Numbered from the stretch's first letter, positions 9,306-17,681 are shown. The stretch is DNA of 64,000 nucleotides from Candidatus Lutibacillus vidarii (GCA_016717165.1 JADKGA010000003.1:1-64000), one strand, 5' to 3'. Notes: generated from the letters alone by a model not told the origin. A program made the numbers and translations.

Positions 9306-10136
9306 TCACGCGCGGACGCTGAGCAGGGCGACGCCGCTGACGACGGCGGCGATGCCGGCATACTGCACGCGGGTGAGCCGTTCGTGGTGGACGACCGCCG
9401 CGAGGACCGCGGTGACCACGGGGTAGAGCGAGGCGAGCACCGAGGTGACCGACAGCATCCCCAGCCCCGCCGCGATCCCCCAGGTGAGGTTGGCGCCGGA
9501 GTCGGTCAGCCCGATCGCGGTGAGGCTCGGCAGGTCCGAGCGGGTCAGCCCGCCGAGGCGGCGCAGCCCGAGCGCGAGGCCGATGGCGATGACGGCCGTG
9601 CAGGCCCGCATCATCGTCGTCGCCATGAGGGCGCTGGTCCGGCTCGCCTCGGCCATCGCGACGAACATCGTCCCGAAGGCGACCGCCGAGACGCCGGCGA
9701 GCACGATCGGGCGGGAACTGCCGGGGCCGGCGATCTCCGGTCCGCAGGCGAGGATGACCCCGACGATCGCCAGCGCGATCCCGGCGGCTTGCGGGAGGGT
9801 GAGCCGCTCACCACGCACCAGCCCGAGGACGAGCGGGACGAGCACGCTCAGCGCGGCCACCGGCGCGACAACGCCCATCGTCCCGGTCGCCAGCGCGGTG
9901 TAGAACGAGATGAGCCCGACCATGCCGAGCAGCGCAGCGACGGGCGACCACGGCAGGGTGCTCCCGGCATACGCCCAGGCTCCCGTGAGGGTCGCCACCG
10001 CCGCGAAGAGGACGAAGGCGACCACCTGCGAACCGAAGTACACCGCGTATGCCGACAGCCGCCGCGACACCGTGCCGCCGAGGAAGTCCCCACCCCCCCA
10101 CAGCACGGAGGTGAGCAGGGCGAGGGCGGCGGCCAT
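9306..10136 (-). CDS. EamA/DMT-family transporter
   Basis: The 276-residue protein is almost entirely hydrophobic with about ten helices arranged as two five-helix EamA repeats (first repeat to about residue 135, second from about residue 145). Recognisable pieces are ALALLTSVLWGGGDFLGGTV at the start and YPVVTAVLAAVVHHERLTRV near the C-terminus, the typical 'xP..a.l.a....gE.l' signature of drug/metabolite exporters. The ATG at 10136 fits the family length. The exported substrate cannot be predicted. Confidence 0.88.
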   Translation of the reverse strand: MAAALALLTSVLWGGGDFLGGTVSRRLSAYAVYFGSQVVAFVLFAAVATLTGAWAYAGSTLPWSPVAALLGMVGLISFYTALATGTMGVVAPVAALSVLVPLVLGLVRGERLTLPQAAGIALAIVGVILACGPEIAGPGSSRPIVLAGVSAVAFGTMFVAMAEASRTSALMATTMMRACTAVIAIGLALGLRRLGGLTRSDLPSLTAIGLTDSGANLTWGIAAGLGMLSVTSVLASLYPVVTAVLAAVVHHERLTRVQYAGIAAVVSGVALLSVRA

Positions 10137-10255
10137 CCGCCGACTCTATCGATCCCGATAGCCGTCGCCGGCGCCGCCACTATCATCGGCCGGCTCCGTA
10201 CAGAGGCCAGCCGATGGGCGACCCGTTCGCGCCAGCGAACCAGGCACGACAGGGG

Positions 10256-10912
10256 TCAGTTCACGCGCCCGACCGTTTGGTGGCGCACCCAGGCGTCGAA
10301 TCGGGCCGGGTGGCCCCGCTGTGCCTCTGTCACGTTGTTGAGCGCGTTGTCCAGTAAGGACTCCAGCGCGTCGGACGGGCGAGCATCCATAAGCAGGAGC
10401 GCTTCAGCACGAGCGAACAGAACCGGGAGGCTAGGCCTTTTCATCATCCCAAGGTCACCGCCGCGAACGGTCGAGATCGTCGCCTCAAGGGCAAACAGTC
10501 GGTCCAATACCGGCCAACCGGGCGCGATCGAGTTGGGACTTCATGTCGGCCACCGCACGGCGCGCCGATTCCGCGTTCGAGACTTCCCACCAGCCCGTCG
10601 GTACCGTCCGGAGTCCCCCCGGATGCAGTCGCTGACGATAGAGGCCCAGCGCCTCCGAGACGGACTTTGGCATGGCCTTGCCCAGCCACTCCGCTTGCCA
10701 TCTCAACCACGGCTCCGGGGCGAAGGCAAGGTCACGACACAGCGCAGTTCACGAGCACTGCTGAACATTGACGACTGTACGTTGACGACGGCCCAGTCGC
10801 CGGCGGCGGAGGACTTCCGCCAAGTCGGAGCCGAACCCTTGTACCCACGGTCACGCGCGGCGGGTCCAAGCACGTCGCGAAGAGCTGCCTTGAGTGCGTC
10901 TTGAGCTGTCAC
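10256..10912 (-). pseudogene. DUF4304-domain protein, two frameshifts as sequenced
   Basis: Three overlapping frames assemble into one protein of about 215 residues. It starts at GTG 10912 with MTAQDALKAALRDVLGPAAR and continues GYKGSAPTWRKSSAAGDWAV, the DUF4304 N-terminal pattern. It carries on as WLRWQAEWLGKAMPKSVSEA in the second frame (one G missing at TTGCC near 10728) and as DRLFALEATISTVRGGDLGM in the third frame (break near 10508). Its start overlaps the DUF4375 stop (GTGA), so the two are translationally coupled. DUF4304 proteins are uncharacterised and often sit among toxin-immunity or accessory genes. Confidence 0.65.
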
Positions 10913-11304
10913 GGCAGTAAGTGGCTGTCCATGGCGGTGTCAGCGTTCATCGAGCCCTCCAACTCGAAGAACCGGCTGTCGAGCTCCTCAAGGGCATCAT
11001 CGACGTCAAGTTCGTCCAGCATCGACTCGCGGTCTCCCTGACGGGTTGGGTAGACCGGACCAAACAGGCTCATTGCCTCGCGGAGCACCGTGCCCCACTC
11101 CTCGCCGAGCACGGTCGGCAAGGCCTCCAGCGCCACGAGTGCGGTGTCTCCTCCCAAGTAACGGAAGTACGAGTCGAAGCCGCCCGAGTTGACCTCTTGC
11201 CGCAGATCGCAGATCGCGGCCAGGCCTTGCCTCAACGGTGTCAACTCACCTCGGGGTAGATCGCCAAGCGTCTCGTAGAACTCCCAAATGCCCACGCGTC
11301 CCAT
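10909..11304 (-). CDS. DUF4375/DMP19-like protein
   Basis: From ATG 11304 the product begins MGRVGIWEFYETLGDLPRGE and contains LRQEVNSGGFDSYFRYLGGD and LVALEALPTVLGEE, the typical 'E..nGGf..yf.n' core of DUF4375 (related to DNA-mimic protein DMP19). It is 131 residues with an acidic C-terminal half (LDELDVDDALEELDSRFFEL), which fits a DNA-mimic character, but that role is inference. The frame is open upstream to 11460, but those residues look non-coding and cross a hairpin at 11388. It is the first gene of a two-gene unit with the DUF4304 protein. Confidence 0.7.
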   Translation of the reverse strand: MGRVGIWEFYETLGDLPRGELTPLRQGLAAICDLRQEVNSGGFDSYFRYLGGDTALVALEALPTVLGEEWGTVLREAMSLFGPVYPTRQGDRESMLDELDVDDALEELDSRFFELEGSMNADTAMDSHLLP

Positions 11305-11387
11305 CCAATGCCGCACTCGTTGACTCCTGCAACCGGCAGACCGCATCTCGCACTGCTCGGCCATGGTGAGATCCTCTGCGACGCGTG

Positions 11388-11445
11388 TGGGGGTGCCGTC
11401 GACGACGGCACCCCCAAGTTGCATCTGGCGAATGTGGCTGGCTGA
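11388..11445 (+). repeat. Left boundary hairpin and GTTGCATC repeat of the erm element
   Basis: A perfect inverted repeat has arms TGGGGGTGCCGTCG (11388-11401) and CGACGGCACCCCCA (11403-11416). It is followed by AGTTGCATCTGGCGAATGTG and GCTGGCT. The GTTGCATC..GAAT.TGGCT part aligns with 18178-18203 over about 30 bases with few mismatches. No gene is known to end here on the plus strand, so the hairpin is not simply a local terminator. It may be a recombinase binding or attachment site. The stretch from here to 11634 contains no other gene that I can support. Confidence 0.55.
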
Positions 11446-11621
11446 CTGGTAGGGGGGCACTATTCGGGGTGAGCACAGTTCTCCTTTCGCAGCCTGCGAG
11501 TTCTCGACCCTGGAATGACCGACGCGGCGTCCGCACCGCCGGGGGAATGCTCACAGGGAGGGCATCGTGTGAGCGCGGGCGGTACTTCAGATACTCGATG
11601 GGAACTTCCTGGTCCGTGCTC

Positions 11622-11627
11622 TAGGGT
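11622..11627 (+). promoter_or_regulatory. Likely -10 element for a leaderless erm leader transcript
   Basis: TAGGGT lies eight bases before the leader-peptide ATG at 11635. In Actinobacteria a -10 hexamer this close to the start codon implies that transcription begins at or just before the ATG, giving a leaderless mRNA. WhiB7-type promoters often use TAGRRT-like -10 elements, but no clear WhiB7 -35 region was confirmed. Confidence 0.35.
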
Positions 11628-11634
11628 GGTGGGC

Positions 11635-11679
11635 ATGTTGGTTCAGGGCACTGCCTCGCTGCGCCTGCGCAGCCGCTGA
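11635..11679 (+). CDS. Erm leader peptide (attenuator ORF)
   Basis: A 14-codon ORF encodes MLVQGTASLRLRSR and stops at 11679, 103 bases before erm. It closely resembles the ErmX leader of Corynebacterium and ends in an RLR-containing tail. RLR motifs in Erm leaders are known to stall macrolide-bound ribosomes. The following spacer contains stem-loop potential (GCCGGGC near 11730 with GCCCGGC near 11750), consistent with attenuation that is relieved when the ribosome stalls. It is too short for gene finders. The call rests on sequence resemblance and position. Confidence 0.8.
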   Translation: MLVQGTASLRLRSR

Positions 11680-11782
11680 CGGCGGCGAGCAGCACTTCTC
11701 TTCGTGACGCTCCCGCCCCCGGAGTCATGCCGGGCGGCCGCTATGCCATGCCCGGCTCCGCCACGAACAACGGAGCGAAGCA

Positions 11783-12601
11783 GTGCCCACCTACCGCCAC
11801 GGCCGTCACGAGCACGGCCAGAACTACCTCACCGACCGCCAGACGATCCGACGCATCATCGACCTGGTCCGCGACACGTGCGGACCGATCTTGGAGATCG
11901 GACCAGGCGAGGGCGCGTTAACCCGCCCACTCCTGAGCCTTGGTAGACCCGTCCACGCCGTCGAGATCGACCCCCGTCTCGCCCGAAAGCTCAACCAAGA
12001 GCTTGGTCTCGCCACGATCACCGAGGGCGACTTCCTCAAGCACAGGATCCCTGACTATCCGCACGTGCTCGTCGGGAACCTCCCCTTCCACCAGACCACT
12101 GCCATCCTCCGCCACATCCTGCATGCACCCGGGTGGACCGACGCGGTGCTACTCGTCCAGTGGGAGGTTGCCCGACGACGGGCCGGCGTGGGTGGAGCCA
12201 GCATGATGACCGCTCAATGGTCACCATGGTTCGAGTTCACCCTTCACGGTCGCGTGCCGGCCCGAGCGTTCACCCCGGCTCCGGGAGTCGACGGAGGCCT
12301 GATGGCGATCCGGCGCTGCCCAGACCCGCCCATCCGCATGCGCGATCGTCGCCGCTTTCAGGCCCTTGTCCATCGGGTGTACACCGGTCCGGGACACGGA
12401 TTGGCTCAGATTCTCGCTCGCAATACCGCCCTCGGAAGTCCGAAGGACGCCACGTCCTGGTTGCTCAAGCACAGACTCGCGGGATCCGACGTGCCCAAGT
12501 CGATGAGCACGATGGCATGGGTCGACCTGTTCCGCACGACGGGGACGTCTCCGCCACCGACACGCACCAATCGCGGTCAACGCAGCCGCCGGCGAGGTTG
12601 A
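11783..12601 (+). CDS. erm: 23S rRNA (adenine-N6)-dimethyltransferase, macrolide-lincosamide-streptogramin B resistance
   Basis: The 272-residue protein starts at GTG 11783 with MPTYRHGRHEHGQNYLTD, the conserved N-terminus of actinobacterial Erm enzymes. The SAM-binding motif is LEIGPGEGALTRPL (residues 37-50), the acidic ribose-binding loop is VEIDPRLARKL, and the catalytic motif is NLPFHQTTAILR (99-110). The segment LLVQWEVARRRAGVGGASMM is typical of the ErmX group. It methylates A2058 of 23S rRNA and so blocks macrolides, lincosamides and streptogramin B. All motifs are intact. Expression is probably inducible through the leader ORF at 11635. A basic tail follows residue 255. It runs convergent with the zinc-ribbon gene. 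Confidence 0.93.
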   Translation: MPTYRHGRHEHGQNYLTDRQTIRRIIDLVRDTCGPILEIGPGEGALTRPLLSLGRPVHAVEIDPRLARKLNQELGLATITEGDFLKHRIPDYPHVLVGNLPFHQTTAILRHILHAPGWTDAVLLVQWEVARRRAGVGGASMMTAQWSPWFEFTLHGRVPARAFTPAPGVDGGLMAIRRCPDPPIRMRDRRRFQALVHRVYTGPGHGLAQILARNTALGSPKDATSWLLKHRLAGSDVPKSMSTMAWVDLFRTTGTSPPPTRTNRGQRSRRRG

Positions 12602-12679
12602 CGACCGACGGCGGGAGGCCTGGCGTCCGCGTGGATCCTGAGGTAAGCGCCTGGCGGTGTTCAACCCGACCAGCGTTCC

Positions 12680-14914
12680 TCACGCCGGATCCTGAGCTCG
12701 GCGCAGGACGACGTACTCAGTCCACTGGCGCTCGACCAGGGCAGCCCACTGGGAAGCGGTGGTGTGTGCCAGGCCGAGGTAATCCGCGAGTACGGGGACG
12801 GGCAGCTCCTTAGCGAGATGCGCGAGTGCGGCGTTCCTGGAAGGACGGACTCCGATTCCCAAGCACTGCTTCGTGCGTGCTGCCAGACTGCCGGGGTTGA
12901 GGTGTCGGCCGGGGTGTTGACCGGGGAAGAGCCAGCCGCTCATCGACTCTTCGGCCACTTTCCGCTGCTGCAGCACGAGATCCGCTAGAGAGTCAGGGAG
13001 GTGGATCGGCGTTCGCCCGACGATGAGTTCGACGCGGCCTTCATGTTCGACGACCTGTTCCACGCTCATCGTGGTCAAGGCGGTCGGCCCGAGGGCGAAA
13101 AGGAGAAGGAGGGCGCCAGCCACACGGATGTTTAACGGAAGTGAGGAGTCGACGATGCACCGGTGAAGCGTCTCCCAGCGCCGATCCGTGGGGAGGAACT
13201 CCGATGGCTGGCTATGTCGCCGCAGCGGTACCCGCAGCTCGTCCACCAAGCCTTGGCGATGGGCCCAGCTGATGAAGTCACGGATCTCCACGCGAGCCGG
13301 CGGTCCATTGGCGAGCCAACGGTCGAACCCCGACTGCGACAACTCTTGGAGCCCATGCCCTTCGGCTTCCAGCCACGACAGAAGGCGTAGGGCGAGGAGG
13401 AGACGTTCGCGTGCGTGATGACGAGTTGCCGGGCGGTGAGGGCGCCCCTTCGCCCGTCGCAGTACGTGCCACATCGCGTACCGTCGAACGATCGTCTGGT
13501 GCTGGGGCTGTACGGCGCCAAGTCGCTGGGTCAGCCACTCAAGGGTGTCGTCTAGTTCCGATGCACGACCTGGCAAGACTCCGGTGAACATGAGAAGTGC
13601 TCGAAGGAAGTTGGCGGCTGCGGTGTTGTTCTCGGCATCGAGCGCCTCGTGGCTCAGACCTTTGCCGTTGAGGAGTTCGCGAAGGATGGCCGCGGATCGG
13701 CTGCGCGTCCAGCCAATCGCGGTCATGGGGCGGTTCTCGATGTCGAAGTAGTCCAGCAGCGGTCTGAGGCTCTCAACCACATCACCGTCGCGTGAGATCA
13801 CAGACATCAGTTCTTCCTGAGCGGTGCACCTCGGACATCGTCCACGAGAGTAGGGAGCAGCGAGGACACCGCAGGCGTGGCAGGTCCACGGGCGTCGTTG
13901 GCCCGCGCATGCACCGCAGATCCGGCGATCACCGCTGGCGATCCCGACCAGGGGTCTACTCTCGCCGCACTGAAAGCAAGGGTGAGGCTTGGTGCGGATC
14001 TGTTGGTAGCAGGCGCTGCACACAGGTCCGAGGGGAAGCTCGGCCCACACGGGCGAGGTACGACCGCACGCCCCGCAGGGTCGTTGCGGGCGACTGAGGA
14101 CGTAGCAGGCGTAACAGAGATGCCCGCCATTGACCCGCCTGACTTTGGGCGACGTGCCCTTGCCACAGTCCCGGCAAGAGACCGGTCTCGGGTCCCAGCA
14201 TCGGTCGCATAGTCGCTCCCCCCGTGGTCCCCGCCGGGGGACCTGCGCGTGCTCTCGACCGCAGTCAGAACACGCCTGCTTGTGGTGACGCTTGTAGCAG
14301 GCCCAGCACAAGGCACCACCGGCGACGTTGAGGCTCTTCACCGTGTGCGTGCGCCCGCAACTCAGGCAGACGAAGCTCTCCCGCGGTCGGCAGGTCTGGC
14401 ACAGGGGCTCGCCACCTGGAGTTCGGGCTGCTACGGGGTTGACCCGGCCGCAGAGGGAGCATTCCTGGCGACGCGCCGGATCATGCCTGATGCACGCCGT
14501 GCAGACCAGGCCATCCGTGGAGTGGCGGCCGCCGACTGGCCTGATGCGGCCGCAACGCCCGCAGGGGACAAGCCGATTGGCGAGATAGCAGGTGCCGCAG
14601 ACTCGGTCGCCGTTGGCGCCCCAGCGGTTGAGAACCACTTGACGCCCGCAACCCGAGCACTTGGCTGGGACGACGAGCCCTGGGTGTGTCTCGGCAAGGG
14701 CCTTGAGAAGGCGCAGGCGACTTGCAGGGCCGTCCGATCGTCCTGACACCAGAGCATCGGGGTGGCTGTCCAAGTAGCTGAGCAACTTGGCTTGGACCTT
14801 GGGGTACAGGTTGAGCCCACCGAGAATCTCGGCAACAGAGTCCCGGACGTCGGGGTTGTCCAGCAACCGACAGATCGCCTCGACCAGCCGTGGATCAGTC
14901 GGCCAGGAGAGCAC
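12680..14914 (-). CDS. Nine-zinc-ribbon protein with degenerate integrase-like C-terminus (recombination module gene C)
   Basis: The 744-residue product starts at GTG 14914, two bases after the upstream stop. After about 80 helical residues come nine CxxC...CxxC pairs spaced about 25-30 residues apart (CSGCG/CGTC, CGRCG/CTAC, CSLCG/CQTC, CLSCG/CWAC, CSDCG/CDRC, CRDCG/CYAC, CGACG/CSAC, CFQCG/CGAC, CHACG/CPRC). The C-terminal 350 residues resemble a tyrosine-recombinase core-binding plus catalytic fold (GWLFPGQHPGRHL, then LAHLAKELPVPVLADYLGLA) but lack the Arg/His/Tyr active-site set. A shorter relative with three ribbons lies at 47516-48973 in the same gene order. It is probably a DNA-binding partner of the recombinase. 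No named family was recognised. Confidence 0.7.
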   Translation of the reverse strand: MLSWPTDPRLVEAICRLLDNPDVRDSVAEILGGLNLYPKVQAKLLSYLDSHPDALVSGRSDGPASRLRLLKALAETHPGLVVPAKCSGCGRQVVLNRWGANGDRVCGTCYLANRLVPCGRCGRIRPVGGRHSTDGLVCTACIRHDPARRQECSLCGRVNPVAARTPGGEPLCQTCRPRESFVCLSCGRTHTVKSLNVAGGALCWACYKRHHKQACSDCGREHAQVPRRGPRGERLCDRCWDPRPVSCRDCGKGTSPKVRRVNGGHLCYACYVLSRPQRPCGACGRTSPVWAELPLGPVCSACYQQIRTKPHPCFQCGESRPLVGIASGDRRICGACAGQRRPWTCHACGVLAAPYSRGRCPRCTAQEELMSVISRDGDVVESLRPLLDYFDIENRPMTAIGWTRSRSAAILRELLNGKGLSHEALDAENNTAAANFLRALLMFTGVLPGRASELDDTLEWLTQRLGAVQPQHQTIVRRYAMWHVLRRAKGRPHRPATRHHARERLLLALRLLSWLEAEGHGLQELSQSGFDRWLANGPPARVEIRDFISWAHRQGLVDELRVPLRRHSQPSEFLPTDRRWETLHRCIVDSSLPLNIRVAGALLLLFALGPTALTTMSVEQVVEHEGRVELIVGRTPIHLPDSLADLVLQQRKVAEESMSGWLFPGQHPGRHLNPGSLAARTKQCLGIGVRPSRNAALAHLAKELPVPVLADYLGLAHTTASQWAALVERQWTEYVVLRRAQDPA

Positions 14915-14915
14915 G

Positions 14916-15239
14916 TCATAGACCCTTGGGCCGCCGGATTGTCGTGCGTCGAACGGGAGGTTGCTCACGAGCTGCCGTCGTGCCGGTCTTGGCAACCTCC
15001 CGATTCACCACCGACACGCTGATGAGGTCTCCCGGCCCACACCCGAGGATGTCGCACAGCGCTGCGAGGGTGTCCATGGACAGCCGCTGCGGCGGCTGGG
15101 TCACCAGCCGGTAGACCTGCTCCCGTGATAGATGAATGCCTCGCTCCTCGAGGAGTGGAAGCAGGTCGCTCGTTTGGAACATGCCATGCGTTGCCATGAG
15201 CTGGCGCAAGTGCCAGTCATAGCCCATCTTGCGGATCAT
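14916..15239 (-). CDS. XRE-type helix-turn-helix protein (recombination module gene B)
   Basis: The 107-residue protein reads HLRQLMATHGMFQTSDLLPL, then EERGIHLSREQVYRLVTQPP and LSMDTLAALCDILGCGPGDL, a cro/C1-type (XRE) fold with its recognition helix in LSREQVYRLVT. The basic C-terminal tail (RRTTIRRPKGL) may touch DNA. A GGGAGA ribosome-binding site precedes ATG 15239. It overlaps the recombinase end by 23 bases and is followed at once by the zinc-ribbon gene, so the three form one operon. The copy at 48970-49305 is clearly homologous (MFQTSELMPLLEERGIHMTR). It is likely a regulator or accessory DNA-bending factor. Confidence 0.8.
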   Translation of the reverse strand: MIRKMGYDWHLRQLMATHGMFQTSDLLPLLEERGIHLSREQVYRLVTQPPQRLSMDTLAALCDILGCGPGDLISVSVVNREVAKTGTTAAREQPPVRRTTIRRPKGL

Positions 15240-16323
15240 GAGTGATCTCCCATCGGTGTCGGTCCCGGTCGATGACGCGCTGAAGCAGCCGATGCCGGTA
15301 ATCGTCTGAGACGCCGGCGTAGACCGCTGTGGTGGAGGCGTATTGGTGGCCTACCTGGTCCTGAACGAAGCGTTCCGGGTAGTCGAACTCGATCAGGTGG
15401 GTCACGTAGGAGTGGCGGAGCGAGTGCAAGTCCAGTTCTCCGGGCAGGCCCGCTTCCTCGCGGGCGTCGTTGAACGCTCGGTTGATCGACCTCAGAGAGA
15501 GACGTCCAGCTCGCTCGGAGAGGAACAGCGCAGGGTGGCCCGTCGGCCCGAACATCGGTCTCAGTTCATCGATCCACTGCCGCACCGAGGCAACGACCCA
15601 GTCCATCTCCGGCACCAGCAATACGGATCGACGCTTCGGAGGACCGCCACGCGAACTCTTGCCCCATCTCACGAACAGACAGCCCGCCTTGCCGTACTCG
15701 GGCACCTTGGGGTTGCCGTGGAGATCGGCGAGGTCAAGGCCCCAGAGCTCGCGGCGTCGAAGCCCAAAGGCATACACCACCTTGAGGACGATGGCGTCAC
15801 GCTGCGCGGCGATCGCGCCTTTCCGGCCTCGGCAACGAATGCTCTCCACGAGACCGTCAGCGGCGTCGAATAGTGCCTGAACCTCGTCGTAGGTGAGTGG
15901 GCGGCGTCCGGGGTCGCCTTCGTAAGGCGTGGTGTGGTGGTAGCTGTTCCACTCGGTGACGACCTGGGTCGGGGCAGACCCGAACTCGTCCTTGCATCGG
16001 CTTACCCACTCGTAGTCCGCGCTCGTGACGTACTCCAGGAAGATTCGCAAGGCTGCTTGGTAGCCGCGGATCGTCGTCGGTCGAGCCCCGACCAGGCTGG
16101 TGACGAAGGCTTCGAACTCGGTTGCTGTCCACTGCCATGGGTACTGGTTGGTGTACTCCGCGAAGCGCCTCACGACAGCCAGCCGGCCCTCGATCGTCGA
16201 GGCCTTCAACTGCCGCGACCTCTGTTGAGCGGCCCACCCTTCCTGCATCGCGTCGAAGACGATGCGCTCGGGATCCACAGAAGGGGCAACCCCGGGGAAT
16301 CGTCCCGCAACAACGTTCGTCAC
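15217..16323 (-). CDS. Tyrosine recombinase/integrase (recombination module gene A)
   Basis: The 368-residue protein has an N-terminal SAM-like core-binding domain (about residues 25-110) and a catalytic domain with all key residues visible: AFGLRRRELWGLDLADL (Arg189), HSLRHSYVTHLIE (His300, Arg303), GHQYASTTAVY (His326) and the nucleophile Tyr335. It starts at GTG 16323, preceded by two adjacent palindromes. It heads the three-gene module and presumably moves the 11.4-18.2 kb element. The second copy at 49302-50415 is frameshifted, so this is the only intact one in the window. Confidence 0.88.
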   Translation of the reverse strand: MTNVVAGRFPGVAPSVDPERIVFDAMQEGWAAQQRSRQLKASTIEGRLAVVRRFAEYTNQYPWQWTATEFEAFVTSLVGARPTTIRGYQAALRIFLEYVTSADYEWVSRCKDEFGSAPTQVVTEWNSYHHTTPYEGDPGRRPLTYDEVQALFDAADGLVESIRCRGRKGAIAAQRDAIVLKVVYAFGLRRRELWGLDLADLHGNPKVPEYGKAGCLFVRWGKSSRGGPPKRRSVLLVPEMDWVVASVRQWIDELRPMFGPTGHPALFLSERAGRLSLRSINRAFNDAREEAGLPGELDLHSLRHSYVTHLIEFDYPERFVQDQVGHQYASTTAVYAGVSDDYRHRLLQRVIDRDRHRWEITHDPQDGL

Positions 16324-16350
16324 TGTTGCATTATATGCATCATTGATGCG
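16324..16350 (-). promoter_or_regulatory. Adjacent palindromes in front of the recombinase operon
   Basis: TGCATTATATGCA (5-bp arms) and GCATCATTGATGC (6-bp arms) lie back to back directly upstream of the recombinase start in an AT-rich patch. They also carry the TTGCAT core seen at the two element ends. They could be operator sites for the XRE protein or recombinase-binding sites. The role is inferred from position. Confidence 0.45.
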
Positions 16351-16398
16351 GATGGATCACCCAAGGCCTGCGGGCCAAGCGTCGCGCCCCTGCTCTCG

Positions 16399-16698
16399 CT
16401 AGCTGTCCAGGGCCTGCCAGTCCTCCAGTGCTCTGATGACGACTGGCAGGTATCGCTGGACCTGTTCGCGATCGCTCTCCTGTTCTCCCTCCGGGAGGTT
16501 GACAAACGGCGTCTCGATCTGCCGCTCCCACCTTGCGACAAGATCTGGTGGGATGACGAGGGACCCATCGTCACGTCGTTGGCAGTGGGCATGGACGTAG
16601 CGTTGCCAGTGGGCCCATCGCTCGTGCTCGATCGAGGCGAGCCGATCGAGGATCCTCTTGCTCTCGAGGACCTGTCGGATCCTGTCGCTCTCGGACAT
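16399..16698 (-). CDS. Small RyR-domain-like protein, third gene of the TIR-caspase operon
   Basis: From ATG 16698 the 99-residue product contains LASIEHERWAHWQRYVHAHC and DLVARWERQIETPFVNLPEG, then EQESDREQVQRYLPVV. The EHxRW...W...ESD..QV pattern resembles RyR-like domains found in phages and in bacterial nucleotide-signalling loci. The start overlaps the caspase stop (TAATG), so translation is coupled. In a TIR-linked locus a RyR domain might bind the TIR-made signal or act as a phage-responsive partner; this is inference. Residues upstream in the frame (to 16785) overlap the caspase gene and are not included. Confidence 0.6.
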   Translation of the reverse strand: MSESDRIRQVLESKRILDRLASIEHERWAHWQRYVHAHCQRRDDGSLVIPPDLVARWERQIETPFVNLPEGEQESDREQVQRYLPVVIRALEDWQALDS

Positions 16699-17678
16699 TA
16701 GATGAGCTCTTGGTTGACTAGTCCCCAGTAATGCTGACCAAGGACGGTCAGTTCGCAAGCCTTTGAGTTCATCGCTGCGTGCCACATGTGCTTCTCCCCA
16801 ACGGGCCGTACGAGGTTGACCTTTGCGAGTTCCTGCAAGATCGCGAAATCTGCGTTCTTCAGGGGATCCGGCAGCGGAGTGCCCGGGGGCTCGCTCCCAT
16901 TACGCTCGGGCTCGTAGGACGGATCCAACGGGAGTTCCAACGCCGGGTCCTGAAACAGCTCGGTCAGCCTCTGCAAAGCTGTCAATGCGATCGGAGCTTC
17001 TGCCTTTCGCAGTGAAACGAAGCGCTCAACGTTGGTCTTGAAGACCGGCCGCTGGGCCCAAGGCCCTAGCGATTGATCGACATGTGCGTACACACTGCCC
17101 GGCGTAACCTCACCAACCAGGTTAGCCGCGGCACCGCTGAGAGCATCCACGAGGAGGTTGGTGAACACCCCAGAACCATTCGATTCCAGTGAATACTGTT
17201 TCGCCGTTGACGCGGTGAGAATCGTCACGCCGTCCTTGATCTCGGCAAACGCGGGAGAAATCGGATTGTTCCCCGCTCCTCCGCTGTGGCAGCAGTCGAG
17301 GATGATGACCTTGTTCTCCGCCGGGGACTGACTGGCCAACGTCATCACATCGCTGAGGGCGAGTCCGTCATGGCCGTCAGCACAGTCGCTAGGGCACAGG
17401 AATCCGCCCGTGCTGTCGATATAGCCGTGGCCCGAGAAGTAGAACAGCGCGATGTCGGCCTTGTCCCGAAACAGTTCCTGGACGGATTCGCGCAACTCGG
17501 TTCGCGACACGGCACTATCCTCGCTCGTCGCCACAAGCAACTTGGGCTGAGTGAAGTTCGTGGTCCCGTCGGCGTGCCGGTCCAGGACCCCCTTGACATT
17601 GTGCGCGTCATTGGCTGCTCCGTGCAGCGATACTATCGACTCGTAGTAGTCGATCCCCACGATGAGTGCCTTACGCAT
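16698..17678 (-). CDS. Caspase-like (metacaspase, peptidase C14) effector
   Basis: The 326-residue protein begins MRKALIVGIDYYESIVSLHG and carries the catalytic dyad of the caspase fold: His84 in FYFSGHGYID and Cys130 in IILDCCHSGGAG. The protease domain spans about residues 1-215. The C-terminal 110 residues (TALQRLTELFQDPALELP, then LKNADFAILQELAKVNLVRP) form a separate helical domain that may sense a signal. It starts three bases after the TIR gene stop. In immunity systems such proteases are cell-killing effectors. The pairing with a TIR protein matches the Thoeris subtype in which a TIR-made nucleotide activates a caspase-like protease. Both catalytic residues are intact. Confidence 0.88.
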   Translation of the reverse strand: MRKALIVGIDYYESIVSLHGAANDAHNVKGVLDRHADGTTNFTQPKLLVATSEDSAVSRTELRESVQELFRDKADIALFYFSGHGYIDSTGGFLCPSDCADGHDGLALSDVMTLASQSPAENKVIILDCCHSGGAGNNPISPAFAEIKDGVTILTASTAKQYSLESNGSGVFTNLLVDALSGAAANLVGEVTPGSVYAHVDQSLGPWAQRPVFKTNVERFVSLRKAEAPIALTALQRLTELFQDPALELPLDPSYEPERNGSEPPGTPLPDPLKNADFAILQELAKVNLVRPVGEKHMWHAAMNSKACELTVLGQHYWGLVNQELI

Positions 17679-17681
17679 AGC

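Noticed and set aside
12633..12696. 10-base direct repeat GGATCCTGAG between erm and the zinc-ribbon gene
   Set aside because: Short, occurs only twice and one copy is in coding sequence; there is no sign that it is a recombination or target-site repeat.
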